Positions 37,001-49,049 are shown, counted from the first letter of the stretch. The stretch: 64,000 nt of DNA from Erythrophleum ivorense (GCA_026724425.1 JAIUCV010000001.1:11266556-11330555); one strand, 5' to 3'. A program made the numbers and translations. Notes: a model not told the origin generated them from the sequence alone.

Positions 37001-38321
37001 TGGCAAACGACAGTCTTATATGACAAGTAATTTAAATACACATGAAATGAAAGCGGATCGCCTCCATTGGAGTGCCCCTCAATTGAGCATGTAATGTGTT
37101 CTGGGTCAGTCTAAATATATATATATATATATATATCTTTTTAATTTTTTAAATTAAATAAAATATAAAATAAATACAATTTTTATTTATAAATTTATAA
37201 AATAATGATTAATATTTTAAAAATAAAAAATAAAATCTAAAATATTCAAATTAAATTAAACCATCTAAAACGCACTACATGCTCAATTGAGGGGGGGTGC
37301 TTTCTACATGATTTTCAATTCACCTATATTTTATCACACAAGTGCACACACCCAAAAAAGAAGATAGAATGACTCATTTACCCCTGCGTATTCCCTCCCA
37401 GAACCATGGATCTTTATTCTTCTCCTTTAAAACCGTCGTCGAAATAAAAAAGATACTAGTGGTGGAAGAAGAATATTAGATTTTTCAACTCCTTATGGCA
37501 CTTTTTTAACACTGTTTGTTGAGATCTGCAATGGTGCAAAGACACTATTGAAGTCGCCTAACTTGACCTGCGTCATTATTTTCAACTCTTCCTTCGTGCA
37601 ATGAATCCAAGCTATAAGAAGAAGAAGAATGAGACTGGTAGAGACAAAGAATAAAGAGAGGAGGAAGAAGAAAGGGTTGCCAGATGGGATGGGGGTAAGC
37701 ACAGAAGAGATGACTTGGGAGTAGGCAGGGGTAAATGGGTCATTTCAGCTTCTTTTCTGATGTGTATACTGAGTTGGAAGCCATGTACTCTCTGTGTTTT
37801 ACTTGCCATGCCGTTTGCCACATCTGTTTCCATTGATGGCATTGTTGATAGAGATTTGGATTCTCTCTACTAAATTCTCCTTCCTTGTCTCTCTATCAAA
37901 ATTTGAGTCATTGGATTCTCTCTATGAAACCTTATATGTCATTTTAAAAGATACAATCTTAACCGTTTATTATTGGTGAAGAGACAACAGAAAAATGATT
38001 TGGTGAAGAGAATTAAAATCTTGTTCATAGACATTAATAGTAGAAGTCTTTTGCAAACGTTTTGAAACTATAAGAATTAATTTTTAATATAATAAAGTGT
38101 ATGGATTAAATAAAAATTTTGGTAAAATTATAGGAACTAAAAATTTAATTTAAAAATGGAGTTTCAAACATAGTTATGTAAGAATTTTGATTGTAAAATT
38201 ATGAAAAAGGATATGTATAAAGTTGAATTCATAAATAATATTATTTGCATAGATAGATGATTTTAAATATTTATGATGGTTAATTTTAATTAATTTTTTT
38301 ATTTTTCTAGTTAATTAAAAT
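33121..38321. other. Gene-free AT-rich intergenic DNA
   Basis: No exon or domain signal. Notable items are (TA)n at about 37116-37136 and a G-run GAGGGGGGGTG near 37290. Paired GC-richer patches at 37060-37090 and 37280-37310 read as inverted copies (CCCTCAATTGAGCATGTA against TACATGCTCAATTGAGGG), which marks a small MITE of about 230 bp. Open frames at 37490-37980 on both strands are low-complexity. Confidence 0.5.
37074..37295. repeat. Small MITE-like inverted repeat
   Basis: CCCCTCAATTGAGCATGTA near 37075 and TACATGCTCAATTGAGGGG near 37277 are nearly perfect inverse copies flanking AT-rich non-coding sequence with a (TA)n run. This is the layout of a short non-autonomous DNA transposon. 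Confidence 0.6.
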
Positions 38322-38568
38322 ATAGAAAATAAAGTCATAATAAATATATAAATTGTTAATTTAACTATGTATAGTCGATTATGATCATGAATATGATTTT
38401 GTGACAATAGATGAGAGAATGAGATGTCTAGATTTTTGGAAGAACTTTGATGAGTTTCTTCTCAGTTTAATTGCCAAAGTAGCATGGATGAATGGATAAT
38501 TAGGCTGAAAATGGGAGTGAAAATTATTTAAGAGGTTAGGTAAAAATAATTAGGGTAGTTATAATGAA
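38322..38568. repeat. Dispersed duplicate block, copy 2 (pairs with 30520-30790)
   Basis: Diverged direct copy of 30520-30790, 7.8 kb away. The match begins at ATATAGAAAATA and ends at TAGTTATAAT on both sides. The sharp ends suggest a mobile or segmentally copied unit. Confidence 0.7.
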
Positions 38569-39039
38569 TAATAATTTTTGGGAGGATATTTTTTCTTTAA
38601 AAATAATTTTTTGCTTATCCTTTAAAAAAGATTAAAATTTTATTTTAATAAAAATTGTTTATGCTTTATAAGAAGCAGTTTATTTATTTTATAAAAATTT
38701 GTTCAAGCACTTTACTTTTCAAATTAAGTATTTTTTTAAAATAAACAATTTTCTTTGAAAAAATTATGTTTAAAGATTAAAAGATGAAAAAAATTATTCT
38801 TAAGGACTTTTACCATTAAATTCAATAATTTGTTACTAAATTTAGTGATAATCATTTCAAAACAAGTGGTAATAAATTTTTAAAATAATTTTTTTTATTT
38901 TTGAATCCTTTATTATAATTCTTCCATTTTCTTTTCTCAAAACTAGGCTGAACATGTATCTGGATTTGATGTACACCTACTATGTTTCCTTTTGTTGACA
39001 TCACGTCTTACATTTTTGTTGATTTTTTATCTTCAGCGT

Positions 39040-39720
39040 TTGATTCCAAGAATATAAAATAATAAAAGTGTTTTGCCTTTGTTACATAATTTTTCTTATA
39101 AAACATAATTAAATCTTATCTTTGATAAAAAAAAGTTCAAGTAGATATTGAAAATAATGTAATCTCTTTTTGTTGTACAAGATAATGATGTTTGAACTTC
39201 AATTTTTCTAATAAATATTTAAAAACCTCTCAGCTCAAAACAATAATACTCTAGATAATAGTACAATATCTTTAATTTTTTAAGCAAATTTAATAATTTA
39301 TAAAGAGACAAGGTTTAAAAAATATTAATATGTATGAAAATAATTGAAAGATGTCGTATGCTATAATTATATGGTCAAAATGCGCAAAAACCTTTTTAAT
39401 TTAGGGAGATGTGTAATTTGTCTCCTCAATTTTAAAAGTTAACGATAGTCCTTCTAGATTTTTAATTTACTGTAACATACCTTTTTCGTCAATTTTTTTG
39501 TTTCACATCTTAATACCACTTATCCATGTAGGTTAAACAAAGTTAAATCAATAAAAAATACATTCAATTTGGCATCCTAAGTAGTAAATAAGGATTTTTT
39601 TGGGTTATTTTCTTTTATATATTTTGCCAAAAAAACCTTTATTTGCTATTTGGAATGGTATGTTAAATAATTTTTTTTGATTCATTTGACATTTTTCAAC
39701 TTACATAAATAAGTGAGATT
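39040..39720. repeat. Dispersed ~680 bp repeat, copy 1 (pairs with 50065-50730)
   Basis: It shares with 50065-50730: AAAAGTGTTTT, GTTCAAGTAGATATTGAAAA, GATGTTTGAACTTCAATTTT and TTATATGGTCAAAATG. Both have a TCCTCAATTTTAAAA segment near the end, of the kind found at termini of many plant repetitive elements. It is non-coding, 11 kb from its partner, and in the same orientation. Confidence 0.65.
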
Positions 39721-40919
39721 AAATATATATATATATATATATTATATAGTATGGCATAAAAATAATATGTTAGAAATAATATAATCTAAATAATAAAATA
39801 TAATAATAACATGTCATATTATATATATATTTGATAATAATATGTGTAAATTATAAAAATCAAATTAAAATTAATTAATATATAATAAATTAAAAATAAT
39901 TGAATATAAATATTTTTTAAATTTAGATTATAACTGTATTATAATATATATTTGTTATTAAATAGAAAATATATGCTTAATAAATCAAATATTATATTAT
40001 TTAATTAATATATAAATAATATAATAAAATATAAAATTTTAATTAGCAATATAAATAAATTAGAAATGTTAAGTATTAAATTTGATAGTAATATATCTTA
40101 GTATAGTTTTAGTTAGTTTATAAGTCTTATGAAAAATAATTATCTACCTCATAATATCGTACCTGATAATTGATACCAAAATAAGAAACTAGTATCAAAA
40201 CTTAGCATATCTGCAAAAAATATTGATATTTGCATTAATGGATATATAAGTTATATTATAAAAATGATATAGATAAAATAATGTATAAATTTTGTAGAGT
40301 GTTTTAATATAAAACTAATCGACATGGTTGAAAACAAAGTTCAAAAGAAATTCTAGTAAAAAGAATGCATGATTTATCAATTACTTTTAGATTATAAAGA
40401 CTTTGTATTCAAATAAAATCTATTGAGTTTATGCAATGGTATTGAAATGATATAATATATGAAGATATACTATGTCATTTATTTGATAGAAAAACGTGAA
40501 AATATTTTAATAGGGTATATCTCGATTTGCTACAAAGCCACAAAACATTCAACAAAGTTTTTCTACTAATAGGTTCACTTTATACCATCAGTTTGTTTAA
40601 TTATATTCATGTTAGCCGTGGAATAATTGGAGAGATGTTTCTTTTGAATATAAAGATTTGTGATTTGCTGAATTTAAGGTGAATTTTATTGATGATTTTT
40701 TATATAATTATAATACTAGGTATTTTATCTTTTTAATAATTAAAACATCTATTTTATTTAAAAATATTACTATTGGAAACTTGAGGACACGCATTAGAGT
40801 TGGAAGAATTAGAAGAATAAAATAGTTGATCGTTAGAAAGATCTAATTGGTACTACACACAAGAAGGGGAAAAAAACTTAAATGAATTAAAGAATCTATT
40901 TAAAACAAGTTGTGTGTAA
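39721..40919. other. Very AT-rich intergenic DNA
   Basis: A (TA)n run at 39723-39742 begins over 800 bases of near-pure A/T. No gene recognised. Confidence 0.5.
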
Positions 40920-41660
40920 AGTGGAGCTGCTCCAAAGTATCAATCACTTCATGGGTAGATGAGAAGGAATAGAGTTTTTAATGCTAAGTTTGGTTCATCA
41001 TTGCATATTGGGGTTTTTGTTTTAATAGCTAAGCATGCCAAAAGATTAATAACTTATTTTATTTATTCTAATATTCATTAATTAATTATATATATATATA
41101 TATTTAACTCTTAATATTTTTTTTTTGTAGGCACGAGAATTAGAAAAACTACCTACATATTATGAGATTTGTTTGAAGACCTATAAAAATGATGGGATTT
41201 AGGTTGACAAAAAATCACAGGCTATCTATATAAGTGTGATTTTATGTTTAATTTATATATGCAATTGTAATTATAATTGTATATATTTTACCTCTTTGCT
41301 TTTCAAGATACTCAATATTGGCATTAAAAATTTGCATAAAAGTAAAAGGAAGAGTGCTTCAGAGCTAGATTTATAGCTAGAGACTATTGGAGCCAAAAAG
41401 AAAAAAAAGGCCGAGTGTATGGTATTAGGAGTATATCTCATAATATATTAGGAAATCTTATATCCGAATATATTGATATTCAATATCTAATTTATCTTCA
41501 CTCTGCTTATATTCAAGGAATTATTAGAAATGAATTTATAAGTATGTTGCAACAAACTTATAATGCCCAATTTGAAGAAGAAAGAATATAAATTGAATAG
41601 CTATGGCAATAATTAAATGAACTTAGAAATATTATTCAATAACTTTCACAATAATATCAT
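40920..41660 (+). pseudogene. Relic of a plant CACTA/En-Spm-associated transposase (Transposase_24-type)
   Basis: After an acceptor-like TTTTTTGTAG, the frame at 41131 reads ARELEKLPTYYEICLKTYKN, then DGI, a stop, and VDKKSQAIY. It matches the conserved plant pattern PT..E...KTH.KKDG.WVD..S. Further on, VYGIRSISHNIL corresponds to the family's VYGLGS region. A Q/E-rich segment (41560-41640) matches its coiled-coil tail. Several stops break it. No TNP2 transposase or CACTA termini were seen. Confidence 0.55.
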
Positions 41661-43970
41661 CAAGATAATGTTGGATTAAGTTTTTAATACAAACTATATA
41701 CCTCTCATTTAAATAACAAGGATGAGGATAATAATTCTCGTTTAAATAATAAGGATGAGGATGATAACAATTGTTAAATGTTGTAAATTTTATGTAATAT
41801 AATATGTGTAATAAAATTTATATTAGATATTTGATTATTAAATTTAATTATATATATATATATATATATATAAACTTATAATATATTACACAATATGATA
41901 TTTTGAAATAGCAAAAATTATCATCGTTTCATGGGGGTGCAGATCTCAAAAACTAGGAAAGCAATTAGCTTGCAATTTTTTTTTTCTGTTCCTCTCTCTA
42001 TATAAGTTTTTCTCATTTCATCTTCTCTTCATTTCTAACAATTGGCTCGCCAAGTTTTTTTTTTTCATTTCTCTTCATATAAATTTTAGAGTTTTGTTAT
42101 CTCATTTTTTTTAAGTTATTCATCTCTATTCATTTTTCATTAATTGTTGAAGCTATTCAACATTTAACTTTGTATTTTTTCTTTGGTACAACTTTTTATC
42201 TTTTTTATTTATTTATTGGATTCATTTAATTTTACTAGTGACTTGTTTCTAGATAGGTTATCTGGGTGGTTTTTTTTTTATAACTATTTTGATTTTTGTT
42301 GTGTTATGAGTTATTGCTATATTGTTGAGTCTCTATCTTTTTTCTTTTTCATTGACTCCATTTTGTATTTTTTTTTATAGATGATTGTTTGAAACGATGA
42401 TGAGGTAAAAATTTCTTTAGTTGCATTTTGAAAATTTTGATATTTGGATTTGGTTTTTTTTCTTGCTTCAGATGTTATTAGTTTTGATTTAATTTGTTTG
42501 TTCAATTTTATTTTTTTGATTTGATTTGATTTGATTTGATTTTATCTTTTTGATTCAAAAGTTGTTGAAAGATAATGAAACAACCAAAGATCTCACAATT
42601 TAAATGAGAAGATGAAATGAAACCTAAAAAACGTATGAAACTCAAAAATTGAAATGCAGAAAAGAAATTAAAAAATACTAGAAAATTTAAACAACTATCC
42701 AACTAAATTAAATATAATCTAAATTATTATTGATTCTAAATAATTATATTATAAAATAAAATATGCTTAATATATCTATATATAAAATTAAATTTTTAAC
42801 AAGATAAAATAAAACATATTATTATTTATTAATAAAACATATTTTATTAATAAAACCCCTAGTGGTGGGACAGTTGTCCAATGTGTCTCACCAGTTGGCT
42901 ATCAAGTGATTGAAATAATTTATAAATATATATATACATATATTTTATTAATATTATTTATTTATTTATAAATAAATGAATTTATAAGTAAATAATTAAT
43001 TAACATAATTAAAATAATAATTATTAATTATTATCAACATTATTTCCTAATTTTTTAATTATTCAAATTTTTACTAATATTATATTTATGAGCCATCCAC
43101 AAACATGTATACCACGGCAAAGGCCAAGCTCTGCCTTGGTCCACCAGCAGCTAGAGGTAGAAAGTTAAAATTTTCTTTTGAGAATAGTCATCTTTAAGCA
43201 AATTCATCTTTTTCATCAGAATTATTAGTATCCTTGATATCCGTATAAGTATTGGCATTCTCTGAGTTATCAATAAAAATCACTACAAGTTTGGCTTTTC
43301 TTGAACGAATCTCATAATCCGCTGTTTCACTAGGTGCGAAGCGACATGCTTTATTCACAATATGGGAGCCTCAATTTCAAGGGGGATGACGTGCTCAGAA
43401 GTGCTCAGACGTTTGAGTTCTATTAGGATGATGGATGAGAATCCTCTGAAGTAAGAATGACACTGAAGTCGTGAAGTATCTCATGTGTATTTTTTTTTTT
43501 GTAATATATATATTTCATTTTTATTTTTAAAAGTGTACCTTCTATCTTTTACTTTATACACTTTAGGAGAATCCTCATTTCAGAGGATCCTTATCGTAAC
43601 ATGATATGGCATAATTTTAAAAAATGCAAAAGGTGGTAGAAGAGAGAAGATAAAGACAAAAATATTTGTCGAGACAAAATCACTATTGCAAAAATAGTAA
43701 CAAATTATGTGACAAAAATATTTATAAAAGACATGTTATTTTTGCCTGCTGTCGATAGATATTATTTGTCAAAAATTAATATCATTCTTGTTTGTATTGT
43801 AAAATGGTGTGATTATAGTAAATGGGTCTTCTGCGACATTGTACAAAATATAAATATTGGAAAAAGAAAGACTAAAAACTTTTAATATTAGAAACTGTTT
43901 CCCAAAATATTAGCCCTATACTTTTAGTTTTATTTCTCTTTCACTCTTCTGTGTAACTATAAAATCATGA
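41661..43970. other. Intergenic stretch, no supported gene
   Basis: Low-complexity T-rich segments (41940-42560), including a TTTGATTTGATTTGATTTGA pentamer run at about 42516-42541, then mixed sequence. A GC-richer palindrome-like patch (43115-43150, ACCACGGCAAAGGCCAAGC / GCCTTGGTCC) is unexplained. Confidence 0.45.
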
Positions 43971-44130
43971 TCTGTAGGAGTTGGCTGCTATTGATTATAT
44001 GAGATAACTAATAAAATAAATGAATAAAACGTGGGTTGTTTGTTGATTATCCTTCCAAATTCTAATTCTCTCATCATGCTTGAAGCTAAAGTGATGAGAA
44101 ACGCCTGCTAATTGCGACCAAGGAAGGGGG
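43971..44130. repeat. Third, partial copy of the oleosin-unit leader
   Basis: The phrases TTGGCTGCTAT, TAAATGAATAAAACGTGGGTTGTTTGTTGATTAT, TTCTAATTCTCTC and AGTGATGAGAAACGCCTGCTA match 45085-45235 and the split site 51380-51473 + 53140-53190. A third duplicate start is therefore present, without an attached oleosin gene. Confidence 0.6.
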
Positions 44131-45281
44131 CACCGGCATTTGTCTTGTTTTTCCTTGTGATTTTATAAACAAGTTAGGAAAGTACTATCTAAATTAAAAG
44201 ACGTGATGCACCCTAATTTATAAAAAGATAAAATTTAAGTTTTTATTATCAGATTCACCACCATTGCTAAATTATAACAAGTATTTATTTATTATATTTT
44301 TATTAAAAAAATCAAATGACAAATATTTATAAATTATTCTTAAATTTTCTTATAAAGAGACGTATTATAATTGGTGAAATTGACACTTGTCTCGTTTTAC
44401 TGTACAAAATTTGCCCCACATGAATTTCATTGTGCTTTGTTTCACTGAAGGGTCTGTTTGAAATATTGTAACTCGTCAAAAAGTTATAACGGAGCAAGTA
44501 TCGTGAAAGAGTTAGTGTTTATCTACTTTTAAAGGTAGAAGTGATTGTTATGATGTTTGGCAATAACTTTTATAACTTACTCTAAACATATATAATGACA
44601 GTAATAATAGAGCTTATGTTATAAACAAATTAAATATGGACGTCTAAATAGGAAATACAATGGGTGTATATCTACTTATATTTAAACTATTCGTATTTGT
44701 ATCCGTCCAAGACACCTTATATCCAAACACTAATTGATTTGAAAAAATGCATCTTATATACCCAAAATATCCCAAAATACCCAAGGACTAAAGTGTTAGA
44801 TAATAACTGCTAGATTAAGTACTAATATACATATTTTGAGGTTGAGATCTTGACCTAAATAGAAGGAAACCATCATAAGAGAGAGGGATTTTAAAAATCA
44901 ACTTGACATTTTATTGATAAATAAGATTCAGAGGTCATAATTAGTTGATAAGGGAAATTATGTATAACAGACAAAATACCTTTATTTTATAAGTTTTTTG
45001 GGGATCAAGTCAAAGCAAGACAACAAAGTCTCGCTATATATTTAGTGCTGCTATAATGGTGTAACTATAGCATCACGAGTTGCACGGGTTGGCTGTCCAT
45101 GGTATCATGACTACTCTGTCATATCTTAAATGACTAATCAAATGAATGAATAGAACGTGGGTTGTTTGTTGATTGTGCTTCCGAGTTCTTATTCTCTCGT
45201 CATAATTGAAGTAAGGAGAGACGCCTGCTATTTCAGACCAGGTTGGTAGTAATAATAATGATAATAAATATGGCTTTTGTT

Positions 45282-45555
45282 ATATTCTCCGTGATGAGCT
45301 TTGGGGTGCCCTCTGTGGTTTAGAGCTGACGTGGTCCCTGGGTCTCCCTAATATCATCCTGGAAGTTGATTCTCTAGTAGCAATGCAGCTCATTCATAGT
45401 AACATCGAACACAGCAATGTGCCTTTATTATTCAAAACATGAAGAAGAAGTGAATCACTTCTTCTGTGAGACTAACAGGCGTGCTAATTTCTTGGCTGGT
45501 AGTGAGCTGTCTAAACTACTGTACGAGGATTCTTTGAATGTTGCTTTCCCTTAAG
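45282..45555 (+). pseudogene. Non-LTR retrotransposon RNase H-like domain relic, copy A
   Basis: The plus strand reads RDELWGALCGLELTWSLGL, then ILEVDSLVAMQLIHS, then after a stop and frame change NHFFCETNRRANFLAGSEL. This is the RNase H-like domain common at the C-terminus of plant LINEs and related genes (E..AL..GL..A...G......E.DS......I, then H..RE.N..AD.LA). Only this tail is present and it has stops. It lies downstream of oleosin gene A in the opposite orientation and was copied with it. Confidence 0.75.
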
Positions 45556-46231
45556 TTTGTTTAACTCTAGTTTCTCCCTTTAACCAAAAAGAAAAAAGCA
45601 TCTAAAGTACGTTATCACCATTTGAACTTACGACACATCCATTCAAATACCGATCATATTCCCAAATACCGATCATATGTGATCAAAAATTCATTTTGTT
45701 GCCACAATGATTAAAGAAAAATTATAATTTTTTCTCAAATTTTAAAACTATATTTAATACATAATCATTTTTTAAAAGGTCCTCATCATAATTTTAAATT
45801 GTGATCTGCATCATGTAATGCGGCCACAATATAGTTAATGTGGCATTAGCAACATTTATATTAATCAGTCGTAACGTCCGCAATCTTTCTTATACTATCT
45901 GTAGCTCCCACAATCATAATATAATCACAACTACAACTACAATTTAAAATTATAGTCCTCATATTATATATTTAAATATTATCTAAGAGATATATAATAT
46001 ATAAATTATAATTTTTATATCACATTCAAACATTTTATGAATAAATTTTTAAAATACATAAGAAATTAAAATATTCATGTATACTAAACCTTATTATTTA
46101 AAATATTTTTTTGGTTACAAGACAAAATAAAAATAAGCGTAACGACAGGTTCAACAATGACTATTATTCGTACAATAAGACGTTGGAACTTTCAATCCCT
46201 CATCCAACTAAGTTCAACGATCCCTCATTGG

Positions 46232-47296
46232 CTAGTTGAGTCCTGAATCAAGTGCTGGAGGTCGCGTTGGGTCCGAGCCAGGCGAGTTATATGCATTGAG
46301 GAAGTGTTGCCCGAGCCATGCCACGACAATGACAACAACAACCGCGAATCCACACAGGCACAAGAATCCTGCAATGACGACGAAGAGAGCTGTGCTAGCA
46401 GGGACCCAAATGGGGCTTAATACGACGATCAACGGCAAGAAAATGATCAGACCCAGCACGGTTCCTGTGACGATCAGGCCGACAAAGAGGAGCAATACAG
46501 CTCCGACGATCATATAGTGACGAAGGAAAAACGATAAAGGGAAAGTGAAGAGGCCAGGTAGCTTGGCTACTGGGTTTAGAACTTGTCCTAGAATGGAAGT
46601 AAGAGGATTGTTGGTAGCTGAGGAAAGTAATGCGGAGAGGACGTTGGAAGGGCCTGTGAGAAGGTTATTGGGAGAGAGTATCTTGGAAGCCCCAGAAAGA
46701 AGGTTGGGTAGGATCTTAGAAGGTTCTGGAAGAAGGTTGCTGGGGAGGATAGTGGAAGGGTTTGGAAGAAGGTTTAGAGGGGAGAGGATCTTAGAAGAGT
46801 CAGAGAGGACCTTGGTTGTGCCTGAGAGGATCTTGGAGGGGTCAGGGAGGACCTTAGTTGTGTCTGAGAGGATTTTAGAAGGGTCAGGGATGAGCTTGGT
46901 TGAGTCCGAGAGGATCTGGGAAGGCTCAGTGAGGAGCTTGGTTGTGTCTGAGAGGATCTTGGAAGGGTCAGGGATGAGCTTGGTTGGGTCTGATAGGATC
47001 TTGGAAGGGTCAGGCATGAGCTTGGTTGGGTCTGATAGGATGTTGGAAGGGTCAGGCATGAGCTTGGTTGAGTCTGAGAGGATCTTGGAAGGCTCACTGA
47101 GGACCTTAGTTGTGTCTGAGATGATCTTGGAAGGATCGGGGATGAGCTTAGTTGAGTCTGAAAGGATCTCAAAAGGCTCAGTGAGAACCTTGGTTGTGTC
47201 TGAGAGGATCTTGGAAGGATCAGGGAGGAGTGTGGATTGATTATTATCGTGGGAGAGAATAGGTATGTGAGGAATTAGAGATGATGTCTTTGACAT
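46232..47296 (-). CDS. Oleosin-like lipid-droplet protein with N-terminal 14-residue tandem repeats, 354 aa (gene A)
   Basis: The C-terminal third carries the oleosin signature: a long uncharged hairpin (coded at about 46297-46530) whose centre PLIVVLSPIWVP has the proline-knot spacing P-x5-SP-x3-P. This targets the protein to lipid droplets from the ER. Residues 23 onward are about ten tandem 14-residue units of the form (L/I/M)xDPSKILSDTTK(L/V), then five shorter degenerate units. No ordinary seed oleosin has this; usual oleosins are 140-200 aa. An upstream in-frame ATG at 47381-47383 would add 29 residues. I chose 47296 because the paralog starts at the matching MSKT and a conserved TATA box lies between the two ATGs. 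Intronless, as many oleosins. Function of the repeat part is unknown. It is paired with gene B at 53563-54276. Confidence 0.88.
   Translation of the reverse strand: MSKTSSLIPHIPILSHDNNQSTLLPDPSKILSDTTKVLTEPFEILSDSTKLIPDPSKIISDTTKVLSEPSKILSDSTKLMPDPSNILSDPTKLMPDPSKILSDPTKLIPDPSKILSDTTKLLTEPSQILSDSTKLIPDPSKILSDTTKVLPDPSKILSGTTKVLSDSSKILSPLNLLPNPSTILPSNLLPEPSKILPNLLSGASKILSPNNLLTGPSNVLSALLSSATNNPLTSILGQVLNPVAKLPGLFTFPLSFFLRHYMIVGAVLLLFVGLIVTGTVLGLIIFLPLIVVLSPIWVPASTALFVVIAGFLCLCGFAVVVVIVVAWLGQHFLNAYNSPGSDPTRPPALDSGLN
46811..47230 (-). repeat. 42-bp tandem repeats coding for 14-residue units in oleosin A
   Basis: Ten consecutive 42-bp units are visible, with the core words AAGATCCTCTCAGAC and GACCCTTCC on the coding strand. 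The period is a multiple of three and so keeps every frame in phase. Further degenerate units of 36-39 bp extend down to about 46625. Several adjacent units are nearly identical, pointing to recent unequal exchange or slippage. Confidence 0.9.
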
Positions 47297-47346
47297 GGCT
47301 TCAGCCTTGAAGGTGTGGGACGGAGACGGTGGAAGTGCAAATTGCA

Positions 47347-47357
47347 GTATATATGAG
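47347..47357 (-). promoter_or_regulatory. TATA box of oleosin gene A
   Basis: On the minus strand CTCATATATAC lies about 50 bases upstream of the chosen ATG (47296). The same element with the same surroundings (GCTCATATATATAC) precedes gene B at 54338-54352. Conservation between diverged copies supports function. Confidence 0.65.
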
Positions 47358-47651
47358 CTTCTGTAGAACTCAAGTTGCTTCAATGACCAATTTATGAGGA
47401 AAGCAACAGAATTTATGAGGAAAGGAACAGAGTTTTGAATAGTTTTTATTGGGTTTGGAATAGGTAGACACAGTGTTGAAGGAAAATAATTGTGGGGTTA
47501 ACTATTTTTTAATCATTCAAGAGTTATGAACTGAGCTGCAGCACATGGGGACTTAATGACTTTTCATTGGTTTGAGGGAATCTTGGGTTAAAATGTGGTA
47601 TTGTATTTGTCATAAAATACATGTGATCGAAGAATAAATAATTTTTTGCAG

Positions 47652-47657
47652 CACGTG
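47652..47657 (-). promoter_or_regulatory. G-box / ABRE-like CACGTG site, oleosin A promoter
   Basis: GCACGTGTC-type site about 355 bases upstream of the start, with a matching ACACGTGTC at 54646-54651 before gene B. ACGTGTC cores bind bZIP factors and commonly mediate abscisic-acid and seed expression. That role is inferred here. Confidence 0.45.
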
Positions 47658-49049
47658 TCTTAATTTGCCTCGTTAATAACGACTTATACATTTGAAATGT
47701 AGTAACATATTACGTAAAGGACTGCATGATAATGGTGCCGTCTCCTTTTATGATCTGAATTTGATTGTTAATTTTATCTGCTTCGATCTGTCCAAGGGGA
47801 AATTAAACAATAATTAACTAGCGCCTGTCATTATTGACCTGGCATAGGAAGATGAGAGGAGCGTTCAAGTTATTCATGATAGGGATTTCTTGTATATATT
47901 CGAGGGAATCAAAAGATTACAGGGCAAGTTGATGATTCATATATATAAGTATATGTATCAAAATGAAAATTTAAATATTCAACAGTTGTGTCCCAAATCA
48001 CACTCTCTTTTAAAATAAGTACTAGAGAATCTAAATGTAAGTTGGTTCAATTTTAATTCTTTTTTTTTTCACTCTCTTCTCCTAACTTTTTTTTTTAATT
48101 AATCAAGGTTGATAAAAAAATTTAAATGTTTAGAATTCTCTTAAAATACGAGCAATTTGATAGCAAGCTATGAATGTGCCAAAAATATTTATTTTTAATT
48201 ATTTATTGATAGTTGTTCGCTTACACTTCATTTTTTAAAGTGCAGCTTGTTCGTTCTCACCTAGAGAAACTGTGTCTATTCTCCAGTAATCTGATCAGAA
48301 AAATGTATTTAGTGTGAAAAAAGAGTAAATTTAAATTGTGTGGTTTCATAAGTATTCTTTATAATAAATGATATATGTATCCAGATTCCCTTGGAAATGC
48401 CACTTCAGGAGTGCAATGGAGAAGGTTTAGGCATTTGACAAAGCTTACTAGGAGGAGCTATGCTTGACACTCTTGATATATATCCAAAATGAATTTTAAA
48501 ACGTTTAATAGTCTTATTCAAGTAGCACTATCTTTAAGTATAAATGTTAAAAGAATTTAAATGTACCTGAATTTAATTTCAATCCCACTTTGTTTTTTTT
48601 TATTCCTTTCACTCTCTGTTCTTATATTTTTTTGTTTATTCAAATTTGATAGCAATCTATGATTGTAAGGAAGTGATTCTTCTTTGGACATTTAACAGGA
48701 ATAATTAGTGGCGTAGATGAATGGGGAGCTAGGTCAAATTACTAGTAGATTTCATTATGGCTCAAAAAGTTTATTCAACTTGACAAGTGTGGTTAAAAAA
48801 AAAAAGAAATAAATCTGAACAAAAAAATAAGTAAAAAAAAGTTTATTTCTAAAATGTTCCAATACAATAGAAGCTGATTTTAAATAGTTTTTTAAGTAAG
48901 TCTGTATTATAATATTTTTTTGTATTATTAATTAATAACAGTATTTTGCCATATTTTCATTTTCACTTTCTCTTAACCTCCTGTCCCCTGCCATACTATA
49001 GCTAAAAATCGACCTTTGATCGTTTATGTGGATGGTTTAGCAGTTACAG

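Larger units (their letters stand above)
44880..48725. repeat. Segmental tandem duplication, copy A (carries oleosin gene A)
   Basis: Alignable in order with copy B (51181-55405). The left end is at the TTTTAAAAATCAACTTGACATTTTATTGATAAATAAGATT stretch (44890 and 51181). Then come the AACTAATCAAATGAATGAATA block, the RNase H fossil, the oleosin gene, its promoter, and the GGAGTGCAATGGAGAAGGTTT block (48408 and 55100). The right limit is at TTTAACAGGAAT(A/G)ATTAGTGG (about 48720 and 55400). Copy A has ~780 bp between RNase H and the gene that copy B lacks; copy B has a 1.66 kb LTR insertion. Confidence 0.85.

Noticed and set aside
37493..37979. Several Leu/Ser/Phe-rich frames on both strands
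   Set aside because: Low-complexity, mutually overlapping and without domain or splice context.
46545..47240. 231-codon open frame on the plus strand, rich in Gly/Glu/Ser/Arg
   Set aside because: It is exactly antisense to the 42-bp repeats of oleosin A. A period divisible by three keeps other frames open, and the protein is a mechanical repeat without a recognised domain.
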